Source: Cinnamomum chago (taxonomy: Eukaryota; Streptophyta; Magnoliopsida; Laurales; Lauraceae). Taken from it: DNA of 64,000 bases. The position numbers and the translations under genes are program-made. The DNA lies in NCBI GenBank assembly GCA_038049695.1, contig CP142461.1:33797001-33861000 (forward strand), in the 5' to 3' direction. The notes below the pieces were generated by a model that was not told where the DNA came from, made no database searches, and worked only from the letters and a program-made list of their open reading frames with translations. Below, piece by piece: positions 1 to 11,807 of this stretch. Each line of letters starts with the position of its first letter. The stretch's first letter is position 1.

Positions 1-1338
1 GAATTACAGAACAATGTAAAAGGGGGAATGAATCATACATAAATCAATATGAAAGTGGGCCATATCTGAATGAAGGTGAGAGCTTTAGCCTGATCCCAAT
101 TTTGGGGCGAGGAGTCATCTGCTGCCACAAGATCCGAATTATTATTATTATTATTATATATATAAAGACAGCAGGTGATTCTGTAGGGGAGCGACACATG
201 GCGGCAGCGGGCTTTCTGGGACGAGGACACGTGGTGAATTCTCAGACTTTTTGCAATTTCGGAATGAAACCACTATTGAAATTGATCAAAATGATCATTT
301 GACAGTGGACCCAAATAATAAAAGCAATGTACAATCAACAGGACAAATCTCATCCATTGGATGAGTTCATGGCCAATCCAAACAAATTTCAAGCCCCACA
401 ATATTCGTACGCCATATAAATGTGTGGCGAAAGTGGACACACCATGTAATTGACGTTTTATCTTCTTTCCAATTGTTTCAGTGATGCAATAAAAGTCTCT
501 CCATCTACACGTTTGATTTGAAACGTTGGAATTTGATGAAACTGTATCTCTTTGTTTCTTAGAAATAGGGGATCCAGACTCCTACAATATAGGAATAAAA
601 ATTCAATTCACTAATCTAATATGTTTTTCTATTAAACCACAGCTACACTGATTCATCTAATCTTTAGCCAAAAATCTCTCTTCTTCTATAGCCATTAAGA
701 CACTTATCTTATTGATCATCAACCAATCAATCCCATATGGAAAATTAAATTGCCACGTCGAATTGAAATTTCCTTTCATCCACATTTTATTGTGGGCCCA
801 CCTAATCATCAACCAATTATTTGTATACGTTTGTACATATTACATAATTAAACTCCACATCTATTTCAATTGCAATTAATCCACATTAGAACACTACCTT
901 ATAGTGGGCTCACCTAATCATTGAATTATGCACATAAGTTCCTACATATTATATACCGTTTTCAATTTGCATGCCCCACTGCATTGTTAGCTATGGTTTT
1001 ACTAAATTATAGCCCCACTATAACCATGTGTTGGATGCAAATGATAATTTACAAGTTCTTGCGATACTACTTGTAAGCTGTGTTTTTATCATTTTATTGC
1101 ATCAGGAGAAAGCGCCGATCCGCGTTTTTGGAGCCGGATCGAGAGGGCTGAGAAAAGGTTCCGGGCAATAAGGTTTGAGGTCTAACCCTCCACATACTCC
1201 TAAATACAAATTTTCAAGAAAAGAAGCGATAAATGGTGGTGGCTATTGTTGAAAGGATCCAAATAGAGAAAATTTGATTTGAATAAGAAAGTAGTTTGAC
1301 CACACCATCTGAATGCATTCCAACATATAAAAAACATA
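1..1338. other. AT-rich intergenic DNA upstream of CHX18
   Basis: No supported gene is seen. There is a short (ATT)n microsatellite at about 138-158. Two diverged copies of a stretch with a GTGGGC-CACCTAATCAT core lie at about 781-848 and 897-953, about 115 bp apart. The short ORFs in this stretch have no recognisable domain and biased, AT-rich composition. Confidence 0.5.
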
Positions 1339-1922
1339 GAGACTTTTGCATATACCTGCTAATGTTTTTCTAATTTGTAAATAGACTCCTATGGTTTTAG
1401 TATTTTTAAATAGGACCCTGTTTTTTCATTTGAATACTTTTTATGTCCCCAAAATCAGTAGCTTTCCAACCACTTAAGTTTATAAAGTGAAATGACACTT
1501 TTGCCTATCTCTTTTCTCCCTTTATGCATAATTCAAAAGCTTAGACTTATTTTTCTCTAAAACTTGTAACATTAATAATCACATTTGAAATAATTGTATG
1601 TAAATATGTTTTTATCAATACATGACCTATTTCATTATATCTAAATCGATCATAATTACAATCAATGGCTATACTTATAATTGGTTATAATTGATCCAAT
1701 CCATACACAACCTACCATTAGATTGATAAAAGTCTTAAAATATATATATGATTAGGCTTCATGTGCATTAAAGAGTTATTAAGAAAGACGGTTGGCTTGG
1801 GATAAAATAATGACATTCTTTTAAGTAATAATATACTCATTTTTGTTTAATGAAGCTGTCATTTTTATAAATGTTCATATACTAAAAAACGTAAAAACCT
1901 TAAGGGGTATATACATAAACTC
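1339..1922. mobile_element. Mutator-like MITE (copy 1), upstream of CHX18
   Basis: The stretch begins GAGACTTTTGCATATACC and ends with the inverted counterpart, GGTATATACATAAACTC. The flanking 9-mers, AAAAACATA at 1330-1338 and AAAAAATTA at 1923-1931, match at 7 of 9 positions, as expected for a decayed Mutator-type 9-bp target duplication. It is related over most of its length, in opposite orientation, to the element at 53965-54788: both share the lines around 'gtaaatag-ccct', 'tgtcc-caaaatca' and 'tgacacttttg'. No coding capacity is seen, so it is non-autonomous. It lies about 820 bp upstream of the CHX18 TATA box. Confidence 0.6.
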
Positions 1923-2740
1923 AAAAAATTATGATTTCTTTCTTTTAACCAGTTGAAGAGTACAATTTTTTAGAACTTTTTCTATTTTAATTTAGAGTAC
2001 ATCTCAGGTAACTTTTTGTAATTTTTTTTCTAGTGTAATCTAAAGTGCATTTTGAGTACCAATTGCACAATTTAGACCCCAACAGTTTTTAGAATTGGGG
2101 CCACTAGTTTCGTTTTGAAATTTTCATACTTGTTTACGAGATAATTAAGGTTGGAATCTTGAAAATAGAGAGGAGATTTCGGAAAGACAAGAGAGCGAGA
2201 GAGAGAGGATACTTTTTAAAAACGGAGCGTCATGAAAGGGGTTCGGTTCCTTATTGGTTGCTACTTGCTGCAAATCTGTTTGATTAATCCCAACGCCAGT
2301 AACAGAAGAGTCCGCATGTTTGCTATTACACGGAACTGTGTAACAAAATTCTGAAATTCCATTGTAGTTCTGATCTGGACCAATCAAATGAAATCCATCA
2401 TCTATAGTGAAATATCCTAAAATTGGAATTCACCTTCAAGGGTTTCATAATTTGCTCAATCAGACAGTGGATCCCACTCTTTTAAAAATGAAAGTTGAGG
2501 ATATATCACCGCAGGGATGAAGTTTATTCTGAATGGTCTGGATCACCTTTACGTGGGCCCCACGATGGAGTTGGTACAATTTGTTATTGGGGTGCTACAG
2601 TGTTTGTTTCTTTCGTATGGAGAAGAAAATCATTCGCTTTGAACTTGATTCAAATCTTTCACACCCAATGCATGATCTGATCCATCTGCAGTTATGGGAA
2701 TGATCCGCCAACCGAGAGGACACCGTGTTGCGAGCGCATG
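1923..2740. promoter_or_regulatory. Upstream region of CHX18
   Basis: About 800 bp between the upstream MITE and the TATA box. It contains a short purine run (GAGA) at about 2185-2205 and otherwise ordinary AT-rich sequence. No discrete operator-like site is recognised. It is called regulatory only because it adjoins the promoter. Confidence 0.3.
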
Positions 2741-2750
2741 ATATAAATAA
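2741..2750 (+). promoter_or_regulatory. TATA box of CHX18
   Basis: The sequence ATATAAATAA lies in a locally less AT-rich context, about 410 bp upstream of the ATG. Transcription would then start at about 2770-2780, giving a short leader exon before the proposed leader intron. The placement is inferred from the motif and position only. Confidence 0.5.
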
Positions 2751-2848
2751 CACCAGAAAAAGTCCTTCCCACTTCTCCTCACACGTTCCAGTGTCTCGTT
2801 TCCAAGGAGAGGAAGCAGGATTCCACGAAAACGTAATCGATTTTCCTT

Positions 2849-2854
<6 letters not shown>

Positions 2855-2894
<40 letters not shown>
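2855..2894 (+). repeat. (CT)20 microsatellite in the CHX18 leader
   Basis: Twenty uninterrupted CT units, followed by a second shorter CT run at about 2933-2948. Pyrimidine-rich leaders are common in plant genes and can affect transcription. The unbroken run makes this locus likely to vary in length. Confidence 0.9.
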
Positions 2895-2895
<1 letters not shown>

Positions 2896-2897
2896 AT

Positions 2898-2993
2898 TAG
2901 TTTTTCCAAGTTAAAAGAGTATCTTGAATTTGTCTCTCTCTCTCTCTCCAGCCCTTTATAGTTTTTCCAAGTTAAAAGAGCATCTTGAATTTT
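2898..2993 (+). repeat. Direct repeat in the CHX18 leader, period 61 bp
   Basis: A segment starting 'tagtttttccaagttaaa' occurs at 2898 and again at 2959, with one difference over about 33 bp. The two copies are separated by the second CT run, which suggests slippage or a small duplication within the leader intron. Confidence 0.85.
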
Positions 2994-3154
2994 TCTTCTC
3001 TACAGATCTTGCAAAAGGAGTTTCAGATGTATTTTATTCATGATCGGAGAGATGTCGTTTTGTCTTCTTTTTGTGTTCTACTTTTGTTTGATTGATTTGA
3101 GATGTTGATGTGGTCCGTTGTTCTCATTGTTTTCTTGATGATGTTTGGTTTAGG

Positions 3155-6100
3155 ATGGCGAACGGGACGAACAGCAGCACATGTCCAAAGCCAATGCAGG
3201 CAACGTCGAACGGGGCGTGGCAAGGAGACAATCCGTTGGATTATGCACTGCCTTTGATTATTTTGCAGATCTGTTTGGTGGTAGTGCTTACAAGAGGCCT
3301 TGCTTTTCTTCTCAAACCTCTCAGGCAGCCTAGAGTCATCGCTGAGATCATTGTCAGTAATCCATCTCTTTTCCCTCCTCCTCCAGATTCTGTCATATCA
3401 CTTTTTTTTTTTATCTTGACATGGTGGGCAATCACAATCACAGTGGCTTACTATATAAAAGAGGATTTTATCAAATTGCAATTTATAAAATCAGTGGAAA
3501 GATTTTGGCCTTTGAATTAAATGACCATGGTTTTAATTAAGATTCTTACTGTGACCATAGTTACCATCCCCCTTTAATCCAATTTACTAGTTTTTGATAA
3601 AGTTAACTTTTTTAGAGCACTAGCCAAACCCTTTTGGTCGCCATTTTCTTATATGCACTGCATGAATGATTCTAAATAAGGTTTATGTTCTTTTTTTATT
3701 TGATCTATGATGTCAATTTTTTTTCTTTCTAGAATTGGATGAGAAATGGGAGATTTTTTTATATAGAGTTTAAGATTGAGTTTGGATCCATGTTCGAGGT
3801 CGAAATTTAAATTGCTTAAAATAAATGAATCTATGCATCAGTCACAAGATCATTCACATCCTCTTCTTGAATGTTCAAATGGTTGGCGCTGAAACTATTC
3901 TCACAGCTATCTTTTTGTGACACTAAATCATTGACAACATATTACAAGTTGACTTCTTTTTAGGGTTTAGGGTTTCCTATGTAAGACGATAGTTGATTTA
4001 GAGGATTCCGATCTCTATGAACCAGCAAAATAGGCCTAGCCCCGCCCAGGCCTAATGAAATTATAAATCTTTTGATATATATTGAAATAAAGAAAGTTTT
4101 AAAAAAACTTAAAGACATTAAATTGTACATATTAAACTAATCAATGCATGAGAAATTAAAATAAATAGTTATTCTCAAAATTAGAGCCTCTTTTAGTAGG
4201 TTCAAGAAAGAAATGAAAAAATCAATTCATTTATATGAAAATGACACCTCTCAAATCATTAATAAATAAAAAAAATGAATTAAAAAGTGTAAGTAGCATA
4301 TACTTAAGCATCAGCCATAAGATCGTTCAAATCCTCTTCTTGAATAGTCGTCAAATGGTTTGTTTAAAAACTATTTTCACACTGACTTTTTGCGATACTA
4401 ATTTTTATTTATTTTTTGGTAATCAACATTTTGCGATACTTAATCACAGCCTTTTCAGAACAAATGCAAGACTAACTTCTTTTGAAAGGAGTTGATTTAG
4501 AGGATTCTGATCTCTTTTAACAAAGCATGCCTATTTTATTTTCAACCAAATATATATAGGTGTTGAATCATTTCAACAATTTTAAGAGTAAATTATTACT
4601 CGTTATATATTCAAATCAACTCTAAATTTGGTGTTATTTTGAATTAGGTGCATTACCTTGTAGATTGAGTTTTTTTTTTAGTATAAGTATAATCTCTTAA
4701 TTGTGCGTCATTATTTCTTTTTATATTCTTTTAAAGTTGTAAATTAGAATGTTAGATGATTCTAATTACTCAAAACTTAAGAGATCTGTTCCATAAATAG
4801 GCATTTTATGTGAACCTATCCCATTTTAATGTAGTTAGTTAATAACTGATGATGATGAATCCATGAATGCAGGGAGGGATTCTATTGGGCCCATCTGTTC
4901 TGGGCCGGAGCGAGAAGTTTCTCCACACAGTCTTCCCCAAGCAGAGCCTCACAGTGCTAGACACCATCGCCGACATCGGTCTCCTCTTCTTCCTCTTCCT
5001 CGCCGGCCTTGAGCTCGACATGCGAGCCCTCCGCCGCACTGGTAAGAAGGCCCTCTGCATTGCCCTTGCCGGCATCAGCCTCCCCTTCGTGATGGGCATT
5101 GGCACCTCCGTTGTCCTCCGTGCCACCATCTCCAAGCACGTCAGCTCCACCCCCTTCCTCGTCTTCATGGGCGTCGCCCTCTCCATCACTGCCCTCCCCG
5201 TCCTCGCCCGCATCCTTGCCGAGCTCAAACTCCTCACCACCGATGTTGGCCGTATTGCCATGTCCGCTGCGGCCGTTAATGACGTCGCTGCATGGATCCT
5301 CCTTGCTCTCGCCCTCGCCCTCTCTAGCAAAAACCGCTCCCCCGTTGTCTCCCTCTGGGTCCTCCTCACGGGCGCTAGCTTTGTCGCCTTCATGATCATC
5401 TTCGTCCGTCCCCTCCTTGAATTCATGGCCCGCCGGTCCGTGGACGGAGAGCCTATCAAGGAGATATACATCTGCGCCACGCTCACCATTGTCCTGGCGG
5501 CGGGGTTCGTGACTGACGCTATCGGAATTCATGCTCTTTTCGGGGCATTTATCGTCGGAATTGTGGTGCCGAAGGACGGGCCCTTCGCCGGGGTTATGAT
5601 AGAGAAGGTGGAGGATCTGGTGTCGTCGCTGTTTCTGCCACTCTACTTCGTGTCGAGTGGTTTGAAGACGAACGTGACGACGATAAGTGGGGCCCAGTCG
5701 TGGGCCCTGCTGGTGCTTGTGATCGTAACGGCCTGTTTGGGGAAGATTGCCGGGACGGTGTTGGTGTCTCTGGCGTTCCGTATGAAGGTTCGAGAGGCGT
5801 TTGCGCTTGGATTCCTCATGAACACCAAGGGGCTCGTGGAGCTTATCGTCCTCAATATCGGCAAAGACAGGGGGGTATGTTTTACTTTTTGTAATCTTTT
5901 TATCTTTCATCTATCTGACCTTCTCTTAAACATTTTCTTAGATGGACCCTTCAAGTGCATTGTACTGGAATAAGCCCTGTTTCTCTCTGATTGGAGTGGG
6001 CCTACCAATGGACTAATAACAGTTGTATAACACGTACGTGTGATTAGGTCGATTTATCCTTTGATTAATGGTGGGCTACATTCTCATGGATGGGAACTTC

Positions 6101-7731
6101 AGGCATTTGCGATCATAGTGTGTTTTGGAGTTCGGATCACCCATCACACTTGTTATACATGCAACATAAGTGAACCAATAACACCAATAACACTCTGCCA
6201 CATCATCTTATTTAAACTTATGTGATTCTCTTCATCTTATTTAAACTTTTAAACTTATGTGGCGGAGTATTATTGGTACACTTACAATGAAGGTATAACA
6301 AATGCGATTATATGGGCCATTACTCCTAGACATGGACAGGGTCTTTTCTCAAGAGAATCTAGCCTCAGTGTGGGTCACACCCTCCATTCATTAGACTTGA
6401 ATTTGAGATTTTTTTATTTTATTTTATGAAACCATGATTTGAATTTTTGATTGAATGTGTGGAATTGAAGAACTGCTTATGTTTCCTTCCGGCAGGTGTT
6501 GAATGACCAGACATTTGCCATCATGGTCCTCATGGCTCTATTTACCACGTTCATCACCACTCCAATCGTAATGGCCGTGTACAAGCCAGCACGCAAGGCT
6601 GCCCCCTACAAGCACAAGACCATCGACCGTAAAGACCGCGACACGGAGCTACGCATCCTTGCCTGCTTCCACAGCAACCGCAACATCCCCACCATAATCA
6701 ACCTGATCGAGTCCTCCCGTGGCACCAGCCGCCGAGGCATCACCGTCTACGCCATGCACCTCATGGAGCTCTCCGAGCGCTCCTCCGCCATCTCCATGGT
6801 CCACAAGACCCGCCACAACGGCCTCCCCTTCTGGAACAAGAAGCGCTCCGACAAGGACCACATTGTCGTCGCCTTCGAGACCTACCAGCAGCTCAGCAGC
6901 GTCTCCATCCGTCCCATGACCGCCATCTCCCACCTCTCCTCCATGCATGAGGACGTCTGCTCTAGCGCCCACCAGAAGCGTGCCGCCCTCATCCTCCTCC
7001 CCTTCCACAAGCACCAGCGCCTCGACGGAGCCATGGAGTCCCTCGGCAACGCTTTCCAGCACATCAACCGCCGCATCCTCCACCATGCCCCCTGCTCCGT
7101 TGGCATCCTCGTCGACCGCGGCCTTGGAGGTGCCACCCAGATCTCCGCCAGCAACGTCGCCTTCTCTGCAGTCGCCCTCTTCTTCGGCGGCCGTGACGAC
7201 CGTGAGGCCGTTGCTTATGGACTCCGCATTGCTGAGCACCCCGGTATCAGTCTCACCGTGGTCAGGTTTTTAGCTACCTCCGACAAGTCGGTTGCATGGG
7301 GTGGCGATGAGATTGTTAACGTCGACTCAGACAAGGAGAAGGCCGACGAGGACTGCATTGCTCGGGTGAAGTCATCTTCCGGGTCGATCTCGTCATTATC
7401 GTACACGGAGAAGGTGGTGGAAAGCAAAGAGGAGATAGTTGTGGCGGTGAAGGAGTTGAACAGGTGCAATCTATTCTTGGTGGGGCGGATGCCACCTACG
7501 GGTTGGCTGGCAGAGAGTACGGACTGCTCGGAGTTGGGACCGGTGGGGAGCTATCTGGCGATGTCGGAGTTCTCGACGACGGCATCTGTCCTAGTGATAA
7601 AGCAGTACCACCCTACAGCGAATCTTCCTCTGTTGGTAGAGGAGGAGGAGGTGGTGGAGGGGCAAGAAAGAGGGGAAGTCTTGTCCAATACACCTATAAC
7701 AGATAAGCAGAACGTAACGGAGATGGTCTGA
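3155..7731 (+). CDS. CHX18: Cation/H+ antiporter, CHX18-like (three coding exons)
   Basis: Coding exons are 3155-3352, 4873-5874 and 6496-7731 (66, 334 and 411 codons including the intron junctions, 811 aa in total), close to the roughly 810 aa of Arabidopsis CHX18. Splice sites are GT-AG and both introns fall in phase 0: donor GTCAGT at 3353, acceptor AG at 4871-4872, donor GTATGT at 5875, acceptor CAG at 6493-6495. The start is the first in-frame ATG and gives the family-typical opening MANGTN. Residues from about 30 to 430 form the CPA2 Na+/H+ exchanger membrane domain. It carries the paired N202-D203 (AAVNDVAAW), [12 protein letters not shown] at about 321-332 and NTKGLVELI at about 383-391. 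The C-terminal half is the hydrophilic CHX cytosolic region, with motifs such as [10 protein letters not shown] and FLVGRMP. CHX16-20 proteins move K+ against H+ in endosomal, prevacuolar or plasma membranes. No breaks are seen, so the gene looks functional. The coding exons are strongly C/G-rich at third positions, unlike the AT-rich flanks. A close paralogue such as CHX19 cannot be fully excluded. Confidence 0.93.
3353..4872 (+). other. CHX18 intron 1
   Basis: This 1,520-bp AT-rich intron lies between residues I66 and G67, in phase 0. It contains an old direct duplication (about 3836-4017 and 4305-4515) and no other recognised gene. The position just before the GG(I/L)LLGPS motif agrees with the uninterrupted CHX protein family alignment I remember. 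Confidence 0.85.
3836..4515 (+). repeat. Diverged direct duplication in intron 1
   Basis: Two copies of about 180-210 bp, at about 3836-4017 and 4305-4515, share 'cctcttcttgaat', 'caaatggtt', 'actatt-tcaca-t' and 'ttgatttagaggattc-gatctct'. They are offset by about 470-490 bp and carry small indels. Whether this is a decayed transposon pair or a simple segmental duplication is not clear. Confidence 0.7.
5875..6495 (+). other. CHX18 intron 2
   Basis: This 621-bp intron in phase 0 joins KDRG to VLNDQTFA. The downstream half of the junction (VLNDQ) is invariant in CHX18-like proteins, which fixes the acceptor. It contains the foldback element at about 6147-6304. Confidence 0.85.
6147..6304. mobile_element. 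Small foldback MITE-like element in CHX18 intron 2
   Basis: The ends form an imperfect inverted repeat of about 50 bp. The left arm has CTTGTTATAC, then AAGTGAACCAATAACA, then CTCTGCCACAT. The right arm has the complement, ATGTGGCGGAGT, TATTGGTACACTT and GTATAACAAATG. The centre has short direct repeats of 'catcttatttaaactt'. No clear target duplication is seen, so its superfamily is open. Confidence 0.6.
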
Positions 7732-8709
7732 GGCAATGTGATGGGAAGGACTGTTTGTTTTCATTCTTTTTGCTTTTGCATAAGCATACAACTCACTCTC
7801 TCCTTTTTTAGACTTCTATCATGAGTGAGCCACAACACAAAATAGGGATAGCACAAAAAAAGTTATATCAACCAAGAATGATGTACTTGTTTTAGCCTGA
7901 TGCTTGCTGTGTGTTATGCTTTCTTATCATTTGATATAAGGACCAGAGTCTAAAAATTCATTCTAATTAGCCCTACAATGTCAAAATCGAGTCAATGATT
8001 CAAGTCATCGATTTGACTTAAGTTGAATGAGTTTGGCCAAGTCGGACAAGTCTAACTCGTTTTTTTACTTTCCCTAATTTGTTGTGCAAAAGGATCGAGT
8101 CCACCATACGAACTAAGTTCTAATTTGACTATATCGTCGTAATAATCATTGAACTAAATAGATTGATGAATCCATTAATTTTAACTACTTATTTAGGAGG
8201 CCTCTTATGATCATCAAATGAAGGCCATTTTAATCCTCTTCTGACCCACTAATCTATGGGATGTGCTAACCTGTGGATGTCTCCAATAGATCTTCCACGC
8301 AGACTATTTTGTAGGGCCCACTTTATGTCATGTCAATCATGAAGAAATGGGGGGCATCAAAAGATCTAAATGGGACTGACTTGTTTGCAAAATTTCCACT
8401 CTACCTGCAAGTTTCATGAGACTTTATTACGATTTCAACTCACGGTGAGTGACAATTGGATTTAAATGAGTGTAAGATTTGAGCTCATGCTAAATCAAAA
8501 GGGATACTGAGCGTTAGGGGGTTGGGTTCACGATGAGGGGGTATTGAATTCATAGTTCTTGGCCCGAGGTCCAAAAGTACGCTAGGTTTTACTTTTCTAT
8601 TTCTTAAATACTTTCATCAATAATATTTTATTTTGATGCCTTATGTATTACGATTGTATCACTATTTCATAGTTTTCATCATAAATATAATTTTACTTTA
8701 CTTTGGATT
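7732..8709. other. 3' flank of CHX18 and intergenic DNA
   Basis: The CHX18 3' UTR must start here. No perfect AATAAA is seen in the first 200 bp; T/G-rich stretches at about 7880-7930 could serve as plant polyadenylation signals. Beyond about 8000 no gene or recognisable element is seen up to the LINE target site at 8710. Confidence 0.4.
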
Positions 8710-8728
8710 GCTAGGTTTCCAACAATAC

Positions 8729-11700
8729 CAAACCAAACCAAATTAAATCAAGACTTTTCCCATTAGGTGGGGTCGGCTATATGGTTTTGAAGATGCCAAT
8801 CAAATCTGTTTAGGGTCATGTCCTCCGTTAGATCCATGTAGGTAAGGTCATGTTTAATAGTTTCTTTTCAACTTCTCTTGGGTCCCCTTCTCCTACTCCG
8901 AGTAATCTTCATACTTTTACACCTTTTAACAGGTGCCTCCGTTGGGTGCCTTCTAACATGGCCGAACCATTTCAATCGATTTTCTCTCATTTTATCTTTA
9001 ATCGGTGTTATTCCTACTTTGCCTCTAATCTCCTCATTCCTAATCCTATCTCTCCTTGTGATCCCGTACATCCATTATAGTATTCTCATCTCCGCAACTT
9101 CCATCTTCTTAACATGATTATGCTTTACTGCCAAACACTCTGATTCATATAACAACGCCGGACATACCGCCACTTTATAATACTTTCCTTTAACCTTGAG
9201 GGGGACTTTCCGATCACGCAAGACCCCCGAAGCACTCCTCCATTTGGTCCACCCGGCTTGAATCCTATGACTTACATCATTATCAATCTCTTCATCCTAT
9301 TGCACCATAGATCCAAGGTACCTAAAGTTTTCATTCTCTACAATCTTTTGTGTGCCCAAACTTACTTCTAAATTATCAGGTGTCCTACTTTGACTAAACT
9401 TGCATTCCATATATTCTGTCTTGCAACGACTTAGCCTAAACTCTTTTGTCTCTAACGTATTCCGCCACAATTTTAGCATAGCATTCACTCCTTCTCTCGT
9501 CTCATCCACTAAAATAATGTCATCTGCAAATAGCATACACCACGGCACCTCATCCTGAATATATCTTGTAATCTCTTCCATAACTAGGGCAAACAAGTAC
9601 GGGCTTAACGCTGAGCCTTGGTGTAAACCAATCATGATAGGAAACTCTTTAGTCTCTGATGTGGCCATTTGTTTGCTTCTTTTTCCTAATAATTAGCCTT
9701 ATGTTAGAATATGATTTTGGTATTTTTTTACTAGACTACTTAGGAATTTTTGTCTTCTTTTGAGTTTATTTAATCATTGGTCTTTTTATTGTTTTTTTAG
9801 GTTTTTAGGTAATAATTTGGATGGAGAATTGGCAGAGCAACCAATTGGAAAACAAAATTTTCCCAAAGTAAAATAAATAAATAAATAAATAAATTTTCCT
9901 GAAGTCAAAGTTTGATTCCCGTCAGAATTGTGCTCCAGAGGTATTTTGGCTATAACTTGGGTTACCGACATCAAAATTCGGTGATCTTGGACTCTTGGGA
10001 GATCTAACAAAGAGGGATGCAACTTTTGTGAAGATTTGGAAGTCGAAACGGTGCTAAAATGCATAAGTCAGAATCTGTCCAGAAATTTTCTAACAGACAG
10101 GGCTTGTTCGGTTCAGAGTTCATATCTTGAGCTATAGGAGTCCAATTGATGCAAGGTCAGTTGCATTGGAAAGATAAAATACGGCCCTACAATTCCTATG
10201 AAGACGCCAGCTCAAGATAAGGTCGTTTTGATGGTCAGAATCGTGGTTGAATAGGCTGGAAGATTTCTGTTACAGACTAGGAATCAAATTCCTTCAAGTT
10301 AGGAGACTAATCAGGAGATAGAGGGAAGGGGACGTGCAGAACGAAAATCAGGGTTGGAAGACGGTTTTTTAGAGATTTTTTAAAAGGAGGTGATGAGGAA
10401 GAAGGGGCATTGAGAAGGAGAAGAAGCAAATCAGCAGCAATCAATCTTCAGTCCAATGGGTTCTTCTTTACTGTTTAATTCTTTTGTGCTAAATATTATA
10501 TTGCATTGCTAAGTTTTCTGTCCTAGGGGTAGGATGTAGTTATGGATTTTCCAATATGATTTGAACCAATGTTGATTTGAATATTTCCTGTTGAATGCAA
10601 TTTAGTGAATTCATTTTTCATGCTTGCAATCTAACTGGCCATTAGATGCATGTTTAAGGTATCAAGTGAAATAGTGAAAGTGGAAATTTGATATTAGTTC
10701 GTGGATTCACTAATCATTGGTTGTTGATCATAAAAGTAAACAATGCCAGTGAGGTTAATATCAGAATTCCATAAATCGTTAATGAAGTTGCATTGATTGC
10801 TATGATCACGAAAGTAGACATAGGTTTAATGTGGCTAACGTGTTGAGTCTTGAAAGAGATCATCACATACATTAGGGCATTCAACCATTGTATGAAATAG
10901 GAGAGAATCAAGTCAATAGGTTCAGATTATGGAGGTAATTCATTGATGAACCCAAACCCCTAGGACATTTTATAATCTGCTAGTCATCTTAATTTTATTT
11001 GTTTTGGTCAATCATCATTTATATTTTCGATTGTTTAGATAATATAGGAGATCACACGTTGGTAATTAAATTTCTCTCCTCGTGGGAACGATATCCGACT
11101 CGCCCTTGTTATACAGGTAGCGATCCATCCACTTGTAGTAAGTTTTAGGGCTAGTCAGTCTCTCCGCCAGTCATTCTTATAGATGTCACGACTCTATTAT
11201 ACATATCTTTTATCGCCTCAATATATGCGACACACACTCTTTTCTTTTCCAGTACTCTCCATAGAATCTCCCTAGGAATTCGGTCATAGGCATTCTCTAA
11301 GTCAATGAACACCATATGTAAATCTCTCTGACCTTCTCTATACTGTTCCATTAACCTTCTCAGGAGAAAGATAGCCTCCATGGTTGATCTTCCAGGCATG
11401 AAACTAAATTGATTCTCTGAAATGTTTGTTGTTGTTCTTAGTCTTCTCTCAATAACTCTCTCCCATAATTTCATTGTATGACTCATCAATTTAATCCCGC
11501 GGTAGTTCGCACAGTTCTGAATATCTCCTTTGTTCTTGTATATGGGTATATGAATGCTTTTCCTCCATGCATCAGGCATTTTCTTGCTCTTTAGCACTAT
11601 ATTAAAAAGCTTTGTCAACCAACTTATGACATCCTCACCCAAGCACCTCCAAACCTCAATAGGGATACCATCTGGCCCAACCGCTTTTCCATTCTTCCTT

Positions 11701-11807
11701 CTTTTCAATACTTCTTTAACTTCTTACCTACTGATTCTCCTATAGAACATATGATTCGATTCTTCCATAGAAATGGTAAGTTGCCCCAATTGTATGTCAC
11801 TACTACT
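8729..11807 (-). mobile_element. RTE-type LINE, 5'-truncated, split by a solo LTR
   Basis: The minus strand encodes non-LTR reverse transcriptase: GKAVGPDGIPIEVWRCLGED, then NYRGIKL, FMPGRSTMEA and FIDLENAYDRIPR at 11151-11708, and IGLHQGSALSPYLFALVM with the FADDI active-site motif (about 9512-9529) at 9297-9668. The C-terminal RTE tail, with the RLKWFGHV motif, lies at about 8868-9071. The 3' end is the typical 'gaccccacctaatggg' followed by a GGTTT-rich tail. A perfect 19-bp target duplication, GCTAGGTTTCCAACAATAC, flanks it at 8710-8728 and 11808-11826. Without the inserted LTR and one duplication copy the LINE is about 1.57 kb, so the endonuclease half is missing (5' truncation). Some stops are present and it is inactive. 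The reading frame continues across the LTR site (..GGET / KEFPI..), which confirms the LINE was there first. Confidence 0.93.
9657..11157 (-). mobile_element. Solo LTR of an Athila-like Ty3 element, inside the LINE
   Basis: This 1,501-bp block begins TGATG and ends AGTCA. It is flanked by a perfect 5-bp target duplication, GTCTC, at 9652-9656 and 11158-11162. It contains no coding region. The stretch 'ctctcctcgtgggaacgat' near the right end resembles the end of the Athila LTR at 28049-29773, so family membership is likely. That resemblance suggests its own orientation is + even though its LINE host is on the minus strand; the strand given here is therefore uncertain. Confidence 0.85.

Larger units (their letters stand above)
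2775..3154 (+). other. CHX18 5' leader, probably with a leader intron
   Basis: The acceptor-like 'tttggtttag' ends at 3153, one base before the ATG at 3155. A donor-like GTAATC sits at 2833, so a leader intron of about 320 bp (2833-3153) is plausible. Without such an intron the leader would contain many CT repeats and upstream ATGs. Inside it lie a (CT)20 microsatellite and a 33-bp direct repeat. The leader intron is an inference and would need transcript evidence. Confidence 0.4.

Noticed and set aside
4839-5910. Long ORFs on the strand opposite CHX18 exon 2 (216 and 317 codons)
   Set aside because: They mirror the sense coding sequence. The exon is strongly C/G-biased at third positions, which suppresses antisense stops, and the products are compositionally odd with no domain.
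6649-7239. 196-codon antisense ORF and + strand side frames in CHX18 exon 3
   Set aside because: Same codon-bias effect; rich in E, G and V with no recognisable domain.
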